From: UBA9676 sp035532275
GTDB lineage: Bacteria; Actinomycetota; Actinomycetes; Streptosporangiales; Streptosporangiaceae
Length of the DNA: 64,000 nucleotides
Direction: 5' to 3'
Assembly (NCBI GenBank): GCA_035532275.1
Contig: DATKRG010000196.1
Span: 29,229 to 93,228, forward strand
Below are positions 15,549 through 23,778 of this stretch, one piece after another. Below the pieces are notes generated by a model. It saw nothing but the letters and a program-made list of their open reading frames with translations, searched no databases and was not told the DNA's origin. The position numbers and the translations under genes are program-made. How positions within the stretch are numbered: the first letter of the stretch is position 1; each line of letters begins with the position of its first letter.

Positions 15549-16937
15549 TCAGCTGACCGGGCCCGGTTCCGGCTTGGCCTCTCCGGCGACCCCGGCCCGG
15601 TCAGCTGACTCCATCACCGCTCGCACCGGCTCCGCCACCACCTGCGCCGCAGCGCTGTCCGGCGGGGCCGGTCCCGTCGGCGGCACCACGTTCTGGTACC
15701 GCCAGAACCGCGGGATCGCCCAGCAGCTGACAGCCGCGGTCACCACGCTGAGCAGGCCGCCCGACCAGGCGGCGACCTGCGGCCCGGCCACCGCGGCGAC
15801 CGCACCTGACTCGGCGTCACCCAGCTTCGGCCCGCCCTGCAGGCCCGCGAAGACCAGGCTGTTGACCCGGCCCTGCATGGCGTCCGCTGTGACCTGCTGC
15901 ACGATCATCATCCGGAACACCGACGACACCACGTCGGCAGCGCCCGCCACGACCAGCAGGACCAGCGCGGCGGGCAGCCAGCTCACCAGGCCGAACGCGG
16001 TGATCGCCAGGCCCCAGCCGACGACGCAGATCGCCACCGCCCGGCCCGCCCGCCGGACCCGGCCGATGTGGCCGGTGAGCACCGATCCGATCAGCGCGCC
16101 CAGCCCCGGTGCCGCGTTCAGGTACCCGACTGTGGTAGCGCCGCCGTGATACACGGTCACCGCGAGCGCCGGGAACAGCGCCCGCGGCATCCCGAACACC
16201 ATCGCCCCCAGGTCGATGAGGAACGACCCGGCCAGCGGCTGGCTCGTCCGCATGTACCGGACCCCGCCGATGAGCGAGGCGAGCCCGGCGCGCTGCCCGC
16301 CGCCCTCGGGTGGCAGCGCGGGCAGCCTGGCCACTGTGACGAGCGCCACCGCGAACGAGGCGACGTTCAGCCAGTAGACGAGGGCGAAGCCGGTATAGGC
16401 CATCAGCAGCCCGGCGGCGGCGGGACCCACCACCTGGGTCGCCTGGAACACCGCCGACTGAAGCGACAGGGCGGCCGGCAGGTCGGCCGGCGGGACCAGG
16501 CGCCGCAGCGATGATCGCCGCGCCGCCCAGTCCACTCCCTGGAACGCGGCGGACTCGGCGGTGCAGGCGAACATCGGCCAGAGCAGAGGGTGGCTGAGCC
16601 CCGCGTTGACGGCCAGCCCGGCGCAGCCCGCCGCCAGCAGCACCTGTGTGACCAGCATGACTTTGCGCCGGTCAAAGGCATCTACCAGCGGCCCGCCGAG
16701 CACCGACCCGGCCAGCAGAGGCACCAGCTGGCCGAGACTGACCAGCCCCACCATCGCGGTGGAGCCGGTCAGCCGGTAGGTCTGGTAGGCGACCGCCACC
16801 ACGGTCAGCTGGCTGCCGACCCCGGCGACCATCTGCCCGGCCCACAGCCGCCGGAACCCGCGGTGCCGCCGCAGCGGGCTGGTGTCCACCAGCGCCCCGC
16901 CCACGCCGCGGCGAACACGAGCGGGCAGGGCGGGCAT
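15549..16937 (-). CDS. MFS transporter (EntS/MFS_3-like exporter)
   Basis: 462 residues with about twelve hydrophobic segments. Family marks: PLRRHRGFRRLWAGQMVAGVGSQLTVVAVAYQTY at the start, GGPLVDAFDRRKVML (the loop 2-3 motif), SLQSAVFQATQVVGPAAAGLL, GLGALIGSVLTGHIGRVRRAGR. The MFS_3 branch exports siderophores and other small molecules. ATG at 16937 is preceded by GGAGG. It runs against the flavin genes, and its only link with them is position. Confidence 0.82.
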   Translation of the reverse strand: MPALPARVRRGVGGALVDTSPLRRHRGFRRLWAGQMVAGVGSQLTVVAVAYQTYRLTGSTAMVGLVSLGQLVPLLAGSVLGGPLVDAFDRRKVMLVTQVLLAAGCAGLAVNAGLSHPLLWPMFACTAESAAFQGVDWAARRSSLRRLVPPADLPAALSLQSAVFQATQVVGPAAAGLLMAYTGFALVYWLNVASFAVALVTVARLPALPPEGGGQRAGLASLIGGVRYMRTSQPLAGSFLIDLGAMVFGMPRALFPALAVTVYHGGATTVGYLNAAPGLGALIGSVLTGHIGRVRRAGRAVAICVVGWGLAITAFGLVSWLPAALVLLVVAGAADVVSSVFRMMIVQQVTADAMQGRVNSLVFAGLQGGPKLGDAESGAVAAVAGPQVAAWSGGLLSVVTAAVSCWAIPRFWRYQNVVPPTGPAPPDSAAAQVVAEPVRAVMESADRAGVAGEAKPEPGPVS

Positions 16938-17081
16938 GCGGCCTCCGGCGGGGAACGGGGGGTGTCTGGCGCATCCTGCCAGGCCCACCAGCTCAGAGGC
17001 AATTGAGAGCCGTGCTAGAGCACCTGCTGCGGGGGGCCGGTGATGCTTGAGGCAACGTCAGAGCAAACCGGGGAGCCAACC

Positions 17082-17735
17082 ATGACCGCGATCACCCACG
17101 GCACCGCGCTGTGGTACGCCAGCCGCGCGACCGGGGTCGTCAGCCTGCTGCTGCTGACCCTGGTCGTGATACTCGGCATCGCCGTCAACCGGCAGGGCCG
17201 GCTGCCCGGCCTGCCCTCCTTCGCTGTCACTGGCCTGCACCGGAGCCTGTCGCTGCTGTCGGTCCTGTTCATCGGGGCACACATCGCCACCGCGGTCATC
17301 GACCCCTACGTGAGCATCCGGGTGGCGGCGGTGGTGATCCCGTTCGTCTCCGCCTACCAGCCGTTCTGGCTGGGCCTGGGCGCGGTCGCGGTGGACCTGA
17401 TCGCCGCGCTCATCATCACCAGCCTGGCCCGGGCGCGGATGCCCCGCCGGGCCTGGCGCGGCATCCACTGGCTGGCCTACGCCGCCTGGCCGGTGGCCTT
17501 CGTGCACGGCATCGGGGCCAGCCCGGACCTGCGCAGCGGCGGGCTGCGGCCGGTCGCGATCGCCTGTGCGCTGGCGGTCGGCGGGGCCGGCCTGTGGCGG
17601 GTGGCACAGCGCACCCGTGCGGTGCCGCGTGCCGAGCGCGCCGCGGTCGCGATGGCCAGCAGCGACGCCGCCAGCCACCGCCCTGGCCGCCGCGTCGCCC
17701 ACCACGCCCACGCCGGCGATGGCGGGGCACGATGA
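17082..17735 (+). CDS. Ferric-reductase-like transmembrane protein
   Basis: 217 residues with five to six membrane segments. His residues are placed for heme b binding: GLHRSLSLLSVLFIGAH in one helix and RGIHWLAYAAWPVAFVHGIG in another, matching the ferric-reductase-like domain. The C-terminus is Arg/His-rich and cytoplasmic. No flavin or NAD domain is present, so electrons must come from partners; the next two genes encode a NuoF-like protein and a ferredoxin. GGGGAG precedes ATG 17082. Its stop overlaps the next ATG. Confidence 0.85.
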   Translation: MTAITHGTALWYASRATGVVSLLLLTLVVILGIAVNRQGRLPGLPSFAVTGLHRSLSLLSVLFIGAHIATAVIDPYVSIRVAAVVIPFVSAYQPFWLGLGAVAVDLIAALIITSLARARMPRRAWRGIHWLAYAAWPVAFVHGIGASPDLRSGGLRPVAIACALAVGGAGLWRVAQRTRAVPRAERAAVAMASSDAASHRPGRRVAHHAHAGDGGAR

Positions 17736-19081
17736 TGCACAGCGCTACGCTGCCGCTGCCCTATCCCGATCCGGGCTCGCACCAGGCGGAGCCGGTGACC
17801 CGCCGGCTGGGTGAGGTCTACCCGGGCGACCTGCCCCGGCTGCTGCCCGCGCACGGGGCCGTCCCGGTGGACCTGCGGACCCATCTGCGCCGCTACGGCC
17901 CGGTGCCCTACCGCGGCGGACGGGAGCTCTTCGTCCCGGAGGTGGAAGCGGCCGGCCTGACCGGCCGTGGTGGAGCCGCGTTCCCGACCTACCGCAAGCT
18001 CGCCGCGGTGGCCGGCTACGGGCCCACCCCGGTGGTGATCGGCAACGGCGCCGAGGGCGAGCCAGCGAGCAACAAGGACAAGTCGCTGCTGTGGATCTCG
18101 CCGCACCTGGTGCTCGATGGGCTGCAGATGGCCGCCGAGGCGGTCGGGTCACGCACCGTGGGCCTGTATGTCCACCGCAACCCACGCCTGCACCAGCATC
18201 TGCGGGCCGCGATCGCGGAACGGGCCGCGGCGGGCCTCGATGCCGCCAGGGTGGAGCTGATCGAGGCGCCACCCCGGTTCCTGGCCGGTGAGGAGTCGGC
18301 ACTGGCGAGCCGCACCTCAGGCGGGCCCGCCCTGCCGCGCTTCAAGCCGCCCCGGGCGTCACAGCGGGGCGTGGCCGACCGGCCCACCCTGGTGCAGAAC
18401 GTCGAGACCCTGGCCCATCTGGGCCTGATCGCCCGCTTCGGCCCGGCCTGGTTCCGCTCGGCCGGCACCGCGGCCGAGCCGGGCAGCATGCTGACCACGC
18501 TGCACCACACCGATGGCCGGATGGACGTGCAGGAGGTCGCGCTGGGCATCGGTGTCGCGGACCTGCTCGGCCTGGACGACCGCCCCGCGCAGGCGGTCCT
18601 GATCGGCGGATACCACGGTGCGTGGCTGCCGGCCGCGCAGGCCGCGCTGCTGCCGCTCACCAACGAGGCGCTGCGCCCGCTCGGGGCCGCCGTCGGGGCG
18701 GGTGTGCTGGCCGCGCTGCCGGCCGACCGGTGCGGTGTCGTCGAGAGCGCCCGGGTCGTCCGCTACCTCGCGCTGGAGTCCGCCGGGCAGTGCGGGCCGT
18801 GCTTCAACGGCCTGCCCGCGATGGCGGGCGCGCTGGCGGAACTGGCGGAGCCACGGCCCGCCGGGCAGGCCCGCGCCAACCTGGAACGCTGGTCAGGCCT
18901 GGTGTCCAACCGCGGTGCCTGCCATCACCCGGACGGGACCGTGCGGTTCGTCCGCAGTGCGCTGCGGGTGTTCTCGGCCGAGCTGGACCGGCACTCCCGC
19001 GGCCACTGCACGGGTACCAGCGAGCGGCCGTTCCTGCCCCTCCCGGCGGAATCGGCCCTCGATAACGCAGACTGGAGGTGA
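17732..19081 (+). CDS. NuoF-like NADH/flavin oxidoreductase subunit
   Basis: 449 residues. Resembles the 51-kDa (NuoF) subunit of complex I: GLTGRGGAAFPTYRKL (the FMN-site GRGGAGFP motif), VIGNGAEGEPASNKDK (the N-x-x-E-x-E-P-G-x-x-K-D FMN/NAD motif, here with A for G), AGEESAL, RPTLVQNVETLAHL, an SLBB-like stretch, and the Fe-S region ESAGQCGPCFNGLPAM with a later GACHHPDG. The canonical SCGxCxPC has lost its first Cys (SAGQCGPC), leaving three cluster ligands. Likely passes electrons from NAD(P)H to the membrane partner encoded upstream. ATG at 17732 overlaps the upstream stop. Confidence 0.85.
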   Translation: MMHSATLPLPYPDPGSHQAEPVTRRLGEVYPGDLPRLLPAHGAVPVDLRTHLRRYGPVPYRGGRELFVPEVEAAGLTGRGGAAFPTYRKLAAVAGYGPTPVVIGNGAEGEPASNKDKSLLWISPHLVLDGLQMAAEAVGSRTVGLYVHRNPRLHQHLRAAIAERAAAGLDAARVELIEAPPRFLAGEESALASRTSGGPALPRFKPPRASQRGVADRPTLVQNVETLAHLGLIARFGPAWFRSAGTAAEPGSMLTTLHHTDGRMDVQEVALGIGVADLLGLDDRPAQAVLIGGYHGAWLPAAQAALLPLTNEALRPLGAAVGAGVLAALPADRCGVVESARVVRYLALESAGQCGPCFNGLPAMAGALAELAEPRPAGQARANLERWSGLVSNRGACHHPDGTVRFVRSALRVFSAELDRHSRGHCTGTSERPFLPLPAESALDNADWR

Positions 19082-19082
19082 C

Positions 19083-19340
19083 ATGAGAAAGCAGCTGCGG
19101 GTCAATCCCATCGACTGTGTCGGGCACGGGCTGTGCGCCGAGCTGCTGCCCGAGCTCATCTCCCTCGATGAGTGGGGCTACCCGATGCTCCCCGACCAGC
19201 CCGTGCCCAGGAGGCTGGAGCGGCAGGCACGCCGCGCGGTCACCGACTGCCCGGCGCTGGCGCTGGCCCTGGCCGACGCGCCGCCGGGCACACCGGCCGT
19301 CAAGCACACCAGCGGCCCCGACACCAGGCAGAGGTCCTGA
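19083..19340 (+). CDS. Small ferredoxin, probably [3Fe-4S]
   Basis: 85 residues. LRVNPIDCVGHGLCAELLPELISLDEWGYPML followed by AVTDCPALAL: Cys12, Cys18 and the later DCP Cys, the three-Cys pattern of actinobacterial P450-type ferredoxins. Starts two bases after the NuoF-like stop with GGAGGT upstream. Probably the electron carrier between the NuoF-like protein and the ferric-reductase-like protein. Confidence 0.88.
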   Translation: MRKQLRVNPIDCVGHGLCAELLPELISLDEWGYPMLPDQPVPRRLERQARRAVTDCPALALALADAPPGTPAVKHTSGPDTRQRS

Positions 19341-19343
19341 CAG

Positions 19344-19457
19344 GCACCGGTCCTCAGAGCCAGCACCGGTCCTCAGAGCCAGCACCGGTCCTCAGAGCCA
19401 GCACCGGTCCTCAGAGCCAGCACCGGTCCTCAGAGCCAGCACCGGTCCTCAGAGCTG
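19344..19457. repeat. 19-bp tandem repeat, six copies
   Basis: Unit GCACCGGTCCTCAGAGCCA repeated from 19344 with almost no variation until the last copy turns into GAGCTGACA. It lies between the ferredoxin stop and the response-regulator start and includes the region where that gene's promoter should be. Near identity of the copies suggests recent expansion. Confidence 0.9.
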
Positions 19458-19509
19458 ACACAGAGGAAGGGCATACTCGAGCTAGAGGAATGCCCGTGAT
19501 GCTGGATCG

Positions 19510-20286
19510 ATGGTGAGCGACATGCAGGCTCAGCAGCCCCAGGCCGGACCGGCGGCCACCGCCCGGGCCCAGCCGCCGCGGGTGCAGCGTGCCGACGGCA
19601 CACCGATCCGGGTGCTGGTGGTCGACGACGAGCCGAGCCTGGCTGAGCTGCTGGCCAGCGTGCTGCGTTACGAGGGCTGGGATATCCAGGTCGCGGGCGA
19701 TGGCGCGAGCGCGGTCCGGGCGGCGCGGGAGTTCCGTCCTGACGCTGTGGTGCTGGACATCATGCTGCCCGACTTCGACGGCCTTGAGGTGCTGCGCCGC
19801 ATGCGGGCCGACATCCCCCACGTGTGCGTGCTCTTCCTGACCGCGCGGGACGCGGTCGAGGACCGGGTGGCGGGGATCACCGCTGGCGGGGACGACTACG
19901 TGACGAAGCCGTTCAGCCTGGAGGAGGTGCTGGCCCGGCTGCGCGGGCTGCTCCGCCGCGCGGGCATCTCACGCTCCCGCAGCGACACCCAGCTCGTGGT
20001 CGGCGACCTGACCATGGACGAGGACGCCCGCGAGGTCCACCGGGGCGGTGAGCCGATCGAGCTGACCGCGACCGAGTTCGAGCTGCTGCGCTTCCTCATG
20101 CGCAACCCGCGCCGGGTCCTGTCCAAGGCCCAGATACTCGACCGGGTCTGGAACTACGACTTCGGCGGCCAGGCCCATGTGGTCGAGCTGTACATCAGTT
20201 ACCTGCGGAAGAAGATCGACGCCGGCCGGGAGCCGCTGATCCACACCGTGCGCGGCGTCGGGTACGTGCTCAAGCCGGCCAGCTGA
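19510..20286 (+). CDS. OmpR-family response regulator (TrcR-like)
   Basis: 258 residues. Receiver domain with DD at 39-40, the phospho-acceptor Asp83 in VLDIMLPDFDG, T in FLTARD and Lys in DDYVTKPF. Winged-helix DNA-binding domain from about 160: LTATEFELLRFLMRNPRRVLSKAQIL and VVELYISYLRKKID with HTVRGVGYVLKP at the end. A 30-residue low-complexity N-terminal extension precedes the receiver. Its stop overlaps the kinase ATG (TGATG). Closest known pair is TrcR/TrcS in mycobacteria; target genes are not visible. Confidence 0.9.
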   Translation: MVSDMQAQQPQAGPAATARAQPPRVQRADGTPIRVLVVDDEPSLAELLASVLRYEGWDIQVAGDGASAVRAAREFRPDAVVLDIMLPDFDGLEVLRRMRADIPHVCVLFLTARDAVEDRVAGITAGGDDYVTKPFSLEEVLARLRGLLRRAGISRSRSDTQLVVGDLTMDEDAREVHRGGEPIELTATEFELLRFLMRNPRRVLSKAQILDRVWNYDFGGQAHVVELYISYLRKKIDAGREPLIHTVRGVGYVLKPAS

Positions 20287-22001
20287 TGAACGCACGCAGC
20301 AGCAGCGGCACCGGGGGCCAGGCGGCCGGGCCACGCCACTGGCTGGCCGGGCGCACACTGCGCGGCCGTCTCATCGCGGGGCTGGTCGCGCTGCTCGCGC
20401 TCGCCTGCGCCGCCGTCGGCCTGGTCACCTACGTTGCCCTGCGGGGCTCGCTGATCGGGCAGCTCGACCAGCAGCTCCGCGCGGCGAGCATCCAGTTCGC
20501 CCATTGTGAGGAGGGCCGTGGCGGCGGGGAGAGCGACAACGGCCGCCCGTCCAGGCCGGCCCCGCCCGAACAGGACTGCGGCGACCTGCCTGGCCAGGCG
20601 AACGGGACCTTTTCCGCCACGGTCACCGGCGGCAAGGTCCGTGGCGTGGCCATCACCCCCAAGCAGCCGGCCCCGCTGTCGGCCGGGGACAAGCGGGCGC
20701 TGGCGGCGCTGCCCGCCGATCATCAGTCCCGTTCCTACACGCTGACCTCACTTGGCCCGTACCGGCTGCAGGCCACGTCGGCCCGCGGCGGCAGCTCTTA
20801 CATCACCGGGCTGCCGCTGTCCCCCATTAACGCGACCCTGCGCCGGGTCGAGCTCACCGAGGTCATCGTGTTCTCCGCGGCGCTGCTGCTCACTGGCCTG
20901 ATCGGCACCGGCTGGGTGCGGCTGTCGCTGCGCCCGCTGCGCCGGGTCGCCACCACCGCCACCCGGGTCACCGAGCTCCCCCTTGCCAGCGGCGACGTCA
21001 ACCTGCCCGAACGGGTCCCGGACGCGGACCCCAGGACAGAGGTCGGCCAGGTCGGGACCGCGTTCAACCGCATGCTCGGGCACGTCGAGTCGGCGCTGAC
21101 CCGGCGGGCTGCCAGCGAGGCGAGGCTGCGCCGGTTCGCCGCCGACGCCAGCCATGAGCTGCGCACGCCGCTGGCGGCCATCCGGGGGTACGCCGAGCTG
21201 GCCCGCCGCCACCCGGGCCCGGTCCCCGATGACATCGCGCACGCGCTGCGCCGGGTGGAGTCGGAGTCGGCGCGGATGAGTGTCCTCGTGGACGAACTGC
21301 TGCTGCTCGCACAGCTGGACGCGGGCCGCCCGCTCGCCAAGGAGCCGGTCGACCTGACCCGGCTGGCCATCGACGCCACCAGCGACGCCCGGGTGGCCGC
21401 CCCCGATCACAAGTGGCAGCTGGAGCTGCCCGGGGAGCCGGTCCTGGTCCGCGGTGACGAGCACCGCCTGCGCCAGGTGCTCGCCAACCTGCTCAGCAAC
21501 GCGGGCAGCCACACCCCGGCCGGCACAACGGTCACGGTGACCCTCACCGAGCCCGGTCCCGGTGCCAGCAGCGTGATGCTGAGCGTGACCGACAACGGGC
21601 CGGGCATCCCCGCCGACCTTCAGCCCGGCCTGTTCGAGCGGTTCGTGCGCGGCGACTCGTCCCGCTCGCATGCCACCGGCAGCACCGGGCTTGGGCTGGC
21701 CATCGTGGACGCGGTGACCGCCGCGCACGGAGGCAGCGTCGGGGTGACCAGCCGGCCGGGCTGGACCCGGTTCGTCATCACCCTGCCCGGCCTGGAAGGG
21801 CCGTTAAGCGCCAGGCCGGGCCGGTCCTTGCGGTCCCAGCCAGACCAGTCAGGGCAGCAGGCCGAGCCAGCCGAGCCGGACAAGCCAGGCCAGGCAGCCC
21901 AGCCAGGCCAGGCAGCCCAGCCAGATCGGGCGGAGCAGACGGGTCATCCGGCGCAGGACCAGCCGTCCGCACCCGGCGGGAACGCTGCCCGCCCGGCCTG
22001 A
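20286..22001 (+). CDS. Sensor histidine kinase (TrcS-like)
   Basis: 571 residues. Membrane segments at about 29-51 and 192-214 enclose a roughly 140-residue external domain with two Cys. Then HAMP, the H-box DASHELRTPLAAIRGY (His near 292), N-box LSNAGSHTPAG, and ATP-lid motifs DNGPGIP and STGLGLAIVDAV. The last 60 residues are Pro/Gln/Ala-rich with repeats such as KPGQAAQPGQAAQP, unusual for this family and probably disordered. Co-translated with the regulator upstream. Confidence 0.9.
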   Translation: MNARSSSGTGGQAAGPRHWLAGRTLRGRLIAGLVALLALACAAVGLVTYVALRGSLIGQLDQQLRAASIQFAHCEEGRGGGESDNGRPSRPAPPEQDCGDLPGQANGTFSATVTGGKVRGVAITPKQPAPLSAGDKRALAALPADHQSRSYTLTSLGPYRLQATSARGGSSYITGLPLSPINATLRRVELTEVIVFSAALLLTGLIGTGWVRLSLRPLRRVATTATRVTELPLASGDVNLPERVPDADPRTEVGQVGTAFNRMLGHVESALTRRAASEARLRRFAADASHELRTPLAAIRGYAELARRHPGPVPDDIAHALRRVESESARMSVLVDELLLLAQLDAGRPLAKEPVDLTRLAIDATSDARVAAPDHKWQLELPGEPVLVRGDEHRLRQVLANLLSNAGSHTPAGTTVTVTLTEPGPGASSVMLSVTDNGPGIPADLQPGLFERFVRGDSSRSHATGSTGLGLAIVDAVTAAHGGSVGVTSRPGWTRFVITLPGLEGPLSARPGRSLRSQPDQSGQQAEPAEPDKPGQAAQPGQAAQPDRAEQTGHPAQDQPSAPGGNAARPA

Positions 22002-22024
22002 GCGACCGGGTGGACACGCGGGCC

Positions 22025-22055
22025 CCTTCATACCTAGGATCGCTAGGTATGAAGG
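22025..22055. promoter_or_regulatory. Palindromic operator of the PadR gene
   Basis: Perfect inverted repeat: arm CCTTCATACCTAG (22025-22037), five-base spacer GATCG, arm CTAGGTATGAAGG (22043-22055). It runs across the PadR start codon at 22049. PadR proteins bind long dyads with this outline, so autorepression is likely. Confidence 0.8.
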
Positions 22056-22456
22056 CGGAGAAACTCAAGGGGCACCTCGACCTGCTGCTGCTCTCGGTGC
22101 TCAGCGGCGGCCCCGGCCACGGCTACGAGGTCATCACCAGGCTGAAGGTGCGCAGCGACGGGGCGTTCGAGCTGCCAGAGGGAACGGTGTACCCGGCCCT
22201 GCACCGGCTGGAGAACGCCGGGCTGCTGGCCAGCGCCTGGGACGTGGTCGCGGGCCGGCGGCGCCGTATCTACCATCTGACACTGCGGGGCGAGGCGGCC
22301 CTCGCCGAGCAGGCGCAGCAGTGGCGGGAGTTCAGCGGATCCATGACCAGGGTCATCGGGGCATCAAGGGCCAGGGTGAACGGATCCGCCCGCCTGCACC
22401 CGGGGCTGCGGCCCGCCCGGCTGGTGGCGGCCCTGGCGGCCGGAGGCCGGGCATGA
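22049..22456 (+). CDS. PadR-family transcriptional regulator
   Basis: 135 residues. Winged helix typical of PadR: LKGHLDLLLLSVLSGGPGHGYEVITRL, PEGTVYPALHRLENAGLL and the beta-wing RRRRIYHLTLRGEAALAEQ, then a short helical C-terminus for dimerisation. Starts at the ATG at 22049 inside its own operator. Its stop overlaps the start of the membrane protein gene (ATGA), the common pairing of a PadR repressor with a small membrane protein it controls. Confidence 0.9.
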   Translation: MKAEKLKGHLDLLLLSVLSGGPGHGYEVITRLKVRSDGAFELPEGTVYPALHRLENAGLLASAWDVVAGRRRRIYHLTLRGEAALAEQAQQWREFSGSMTRVIGASRARVNGSARLHPGLRPARLVAALAAGGRA

Positions 22457-23256
22457 GCAGCGGCACCGCGGACGTACCCGGCGACCTGGTCGAGGACTAC
22501 CTGGACCGGCTGCTGGTCTCGCTCAGCGGCAGCCCCCGGCAGGTGCGGCACACCCTGGCCGAGGTGGAGGCACATCTGCGGGACGCGGTGGCCGAGGGCA
22601 TCGCCGCCGGGCTGCCGGAGGAGACGGCGCAGGCACAGGCGCTGGAACGCATCGGCCCGGTGCACGCGGTGACCGGCCGGGCAGCCGTCCTGACCCGGCC
22701 GTCATCGGCACTGCTGCGGCGGCTCACCCTCACCGCCGCCCTCGTCGGCGGGGCCGGGTTCGTGGCGATCGGCGGGGCAGGCCTGGTCGGCCGGCTGCTG
22801 CAGGCCATCAAGGGCAACCTGTTCATGACCGCGCCCTGGCCCCATGGCACCTACACCCAGGCCGGCTGCGCGCGCTGGCTGGCCGGTTATCCGGGTACCC
22901 GCTCCTGCGTCACCGCGATGCTGGCCGACCACGCCTTCGATTTCCTGCTGCAGGCGACCGCTGCCGGGCTGCTCGGGCTGATCGCGCTGGCCGCCTACCT
23001 GTTCCTGCGCCGCCGCTGGCGTGACCGGGCCACCATGACCGCGCTGCCGCCGGGCACGGCCGAGGCGCTGGGCACGGTCATGGCCGGCGCCGCCGCCGTG
23101 TACTTCTTCGGCGTTGTCGCCGACATCGAGATGGTGCAGCACGGCATCGGCGCAGGCCAGCCGCTGAGCCTGGCCATCGCGGCCGCCGGGGCGGCGGCCG
23201 TGTTCGCGCTGGCGCTCTGGCACACGGTGCGCGCCGCCCGCCTGCGCTCGGGCTGA
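22453..23256 (+). CDS. Membrane protein with N-terminal HAAS-like helical domain
   Basis: 267 residues. The first 80 (VEDYLDRLLVSLSGSPRQVRHTLAEVEAHLRDAVAEGIA, then AQALERIGPVHAV) match the helical domain that precedes permease-like proteins and often follows PadR genes. Four membrane segments follow (about 93-116, 158-180, 199-220, 236-255), with an external loop holding two Cys (GCARWLAGYPGTRSC) that could form a disulfide. Specific function unknown; probably the regulated target of the PadR protein. Confidence 0.75.
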   Translation: MSSGTADVPGDLVEDYLDRLLVSLSGSPRQVRHTLAEVEAHLRDAVAEGIAAGLPEETAQAQALERIGPVHAVTGRAAVLTRPSSALLRRLTLTAALVGGAGFVAIGGAGLVGRLLQAIKGNLFMTAPWPHGTYTQAGCARWLAGYPGTRSCVTAMLADHAFDFLLQATAAGLLGLIALAAYLFLRRRWRDRATMTALPPGTAEALGTVMAGAAAVYFFGVVADIEMVQHGIGAGQPLSLAIAAAGAAAVFALALWHTVRAARLRSG

Positions 23257-23349
23257 CCGCCGGCCGGCGGGCCGTGTGCGGCCCGATGCGGTCCGCCGGC
23301 GTTGTTCATAGCCACTTCTGAAGTTCTGCCAAGTGCCCTGAGAGTCCGC

Positions 23350-23380
23350 CCGGTCATCGTAGATGGAGAACGATGACCGG
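23350..23380. promoter_or_regulatory. Inverted repeat upstream of a small membrane gene
   Basis: Perfect 11-base arms CCGGTCATCGT (23350-23360) and ACGATGACCGG (23370-23380) around a nine-base spacer. It ends 37 bases before the ATG at 23418 and lies 94 bases after the upstream stop, so it may be an operator or a terminator hairpin. Confidence 0.55.
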
Positions 23381-23417
23381 CAGGACAGCTGCCGGCAGAG
23401 ACGAAGGAGGCACGTAC

Positions 23418-23735
23418 ATGACCCCGATGGTCTGGGCAAGTCTTGCTCTCGCCGCGATGTTCTTCGGGGCCTGGTACGGGATCCCCATGTGGATGACGTT
23501 CAAGCGCCCGGAGGGGCAGCCGGACTTCTCCGAGGCCCGGGCCTACTACCAGGCCAAGGCCGCCCTGGCCAAGGGCGAGAGCGTCATCACCGTTCCAGCA
23601 GCCGGGATGAGCACGACCCGGCGGCACATGACGGCGACCCGTGCCGTCGTGCCAGGACGCCGTCACGCCGGGGCCGCGCTCGCGACGCGCAGCCACCCGG
23701 CGCAGGCGGGCCAGCGCTCCCGTGCCAGCGCGTAA
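23418..23735 (+). CDS. Small single-pass membrane protein
   Basis: 105 residues. Membrane helix PMVWASLALAAMFFGAWYGIPMWMTF at the N-terminus, then a cytoplasmic part (PEGQPDFSEARAYYQAKAALAKGE) and a basic His/Arg-rich tail. AAGGAGG lies nine bases before ATG 23418, which excludes the in-frame ATG at 23373. Family unknown. Confidence 0.65.
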   Translation: MTPMVWASLALAAMFFGAWYGIPMWMTFKRPEGQPDFSEARAYYQAKAALAKGESVITVPAAGMSTTRRHMTATRAVVPGRRHAGAALATRSHPAQAGQRSRASA

Positions 23736-23778
23736 CACCCGCGGGAGCAGGCGGGCAGCATCTGCCCGCCGGGCCAGA

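Noticed and set aside
19344..19457. Possible CRISPR array
   Set aside because: Units are 19 bp and directly abutting, with no unique spacers and no cas genes. It is a tandem minisatellite.
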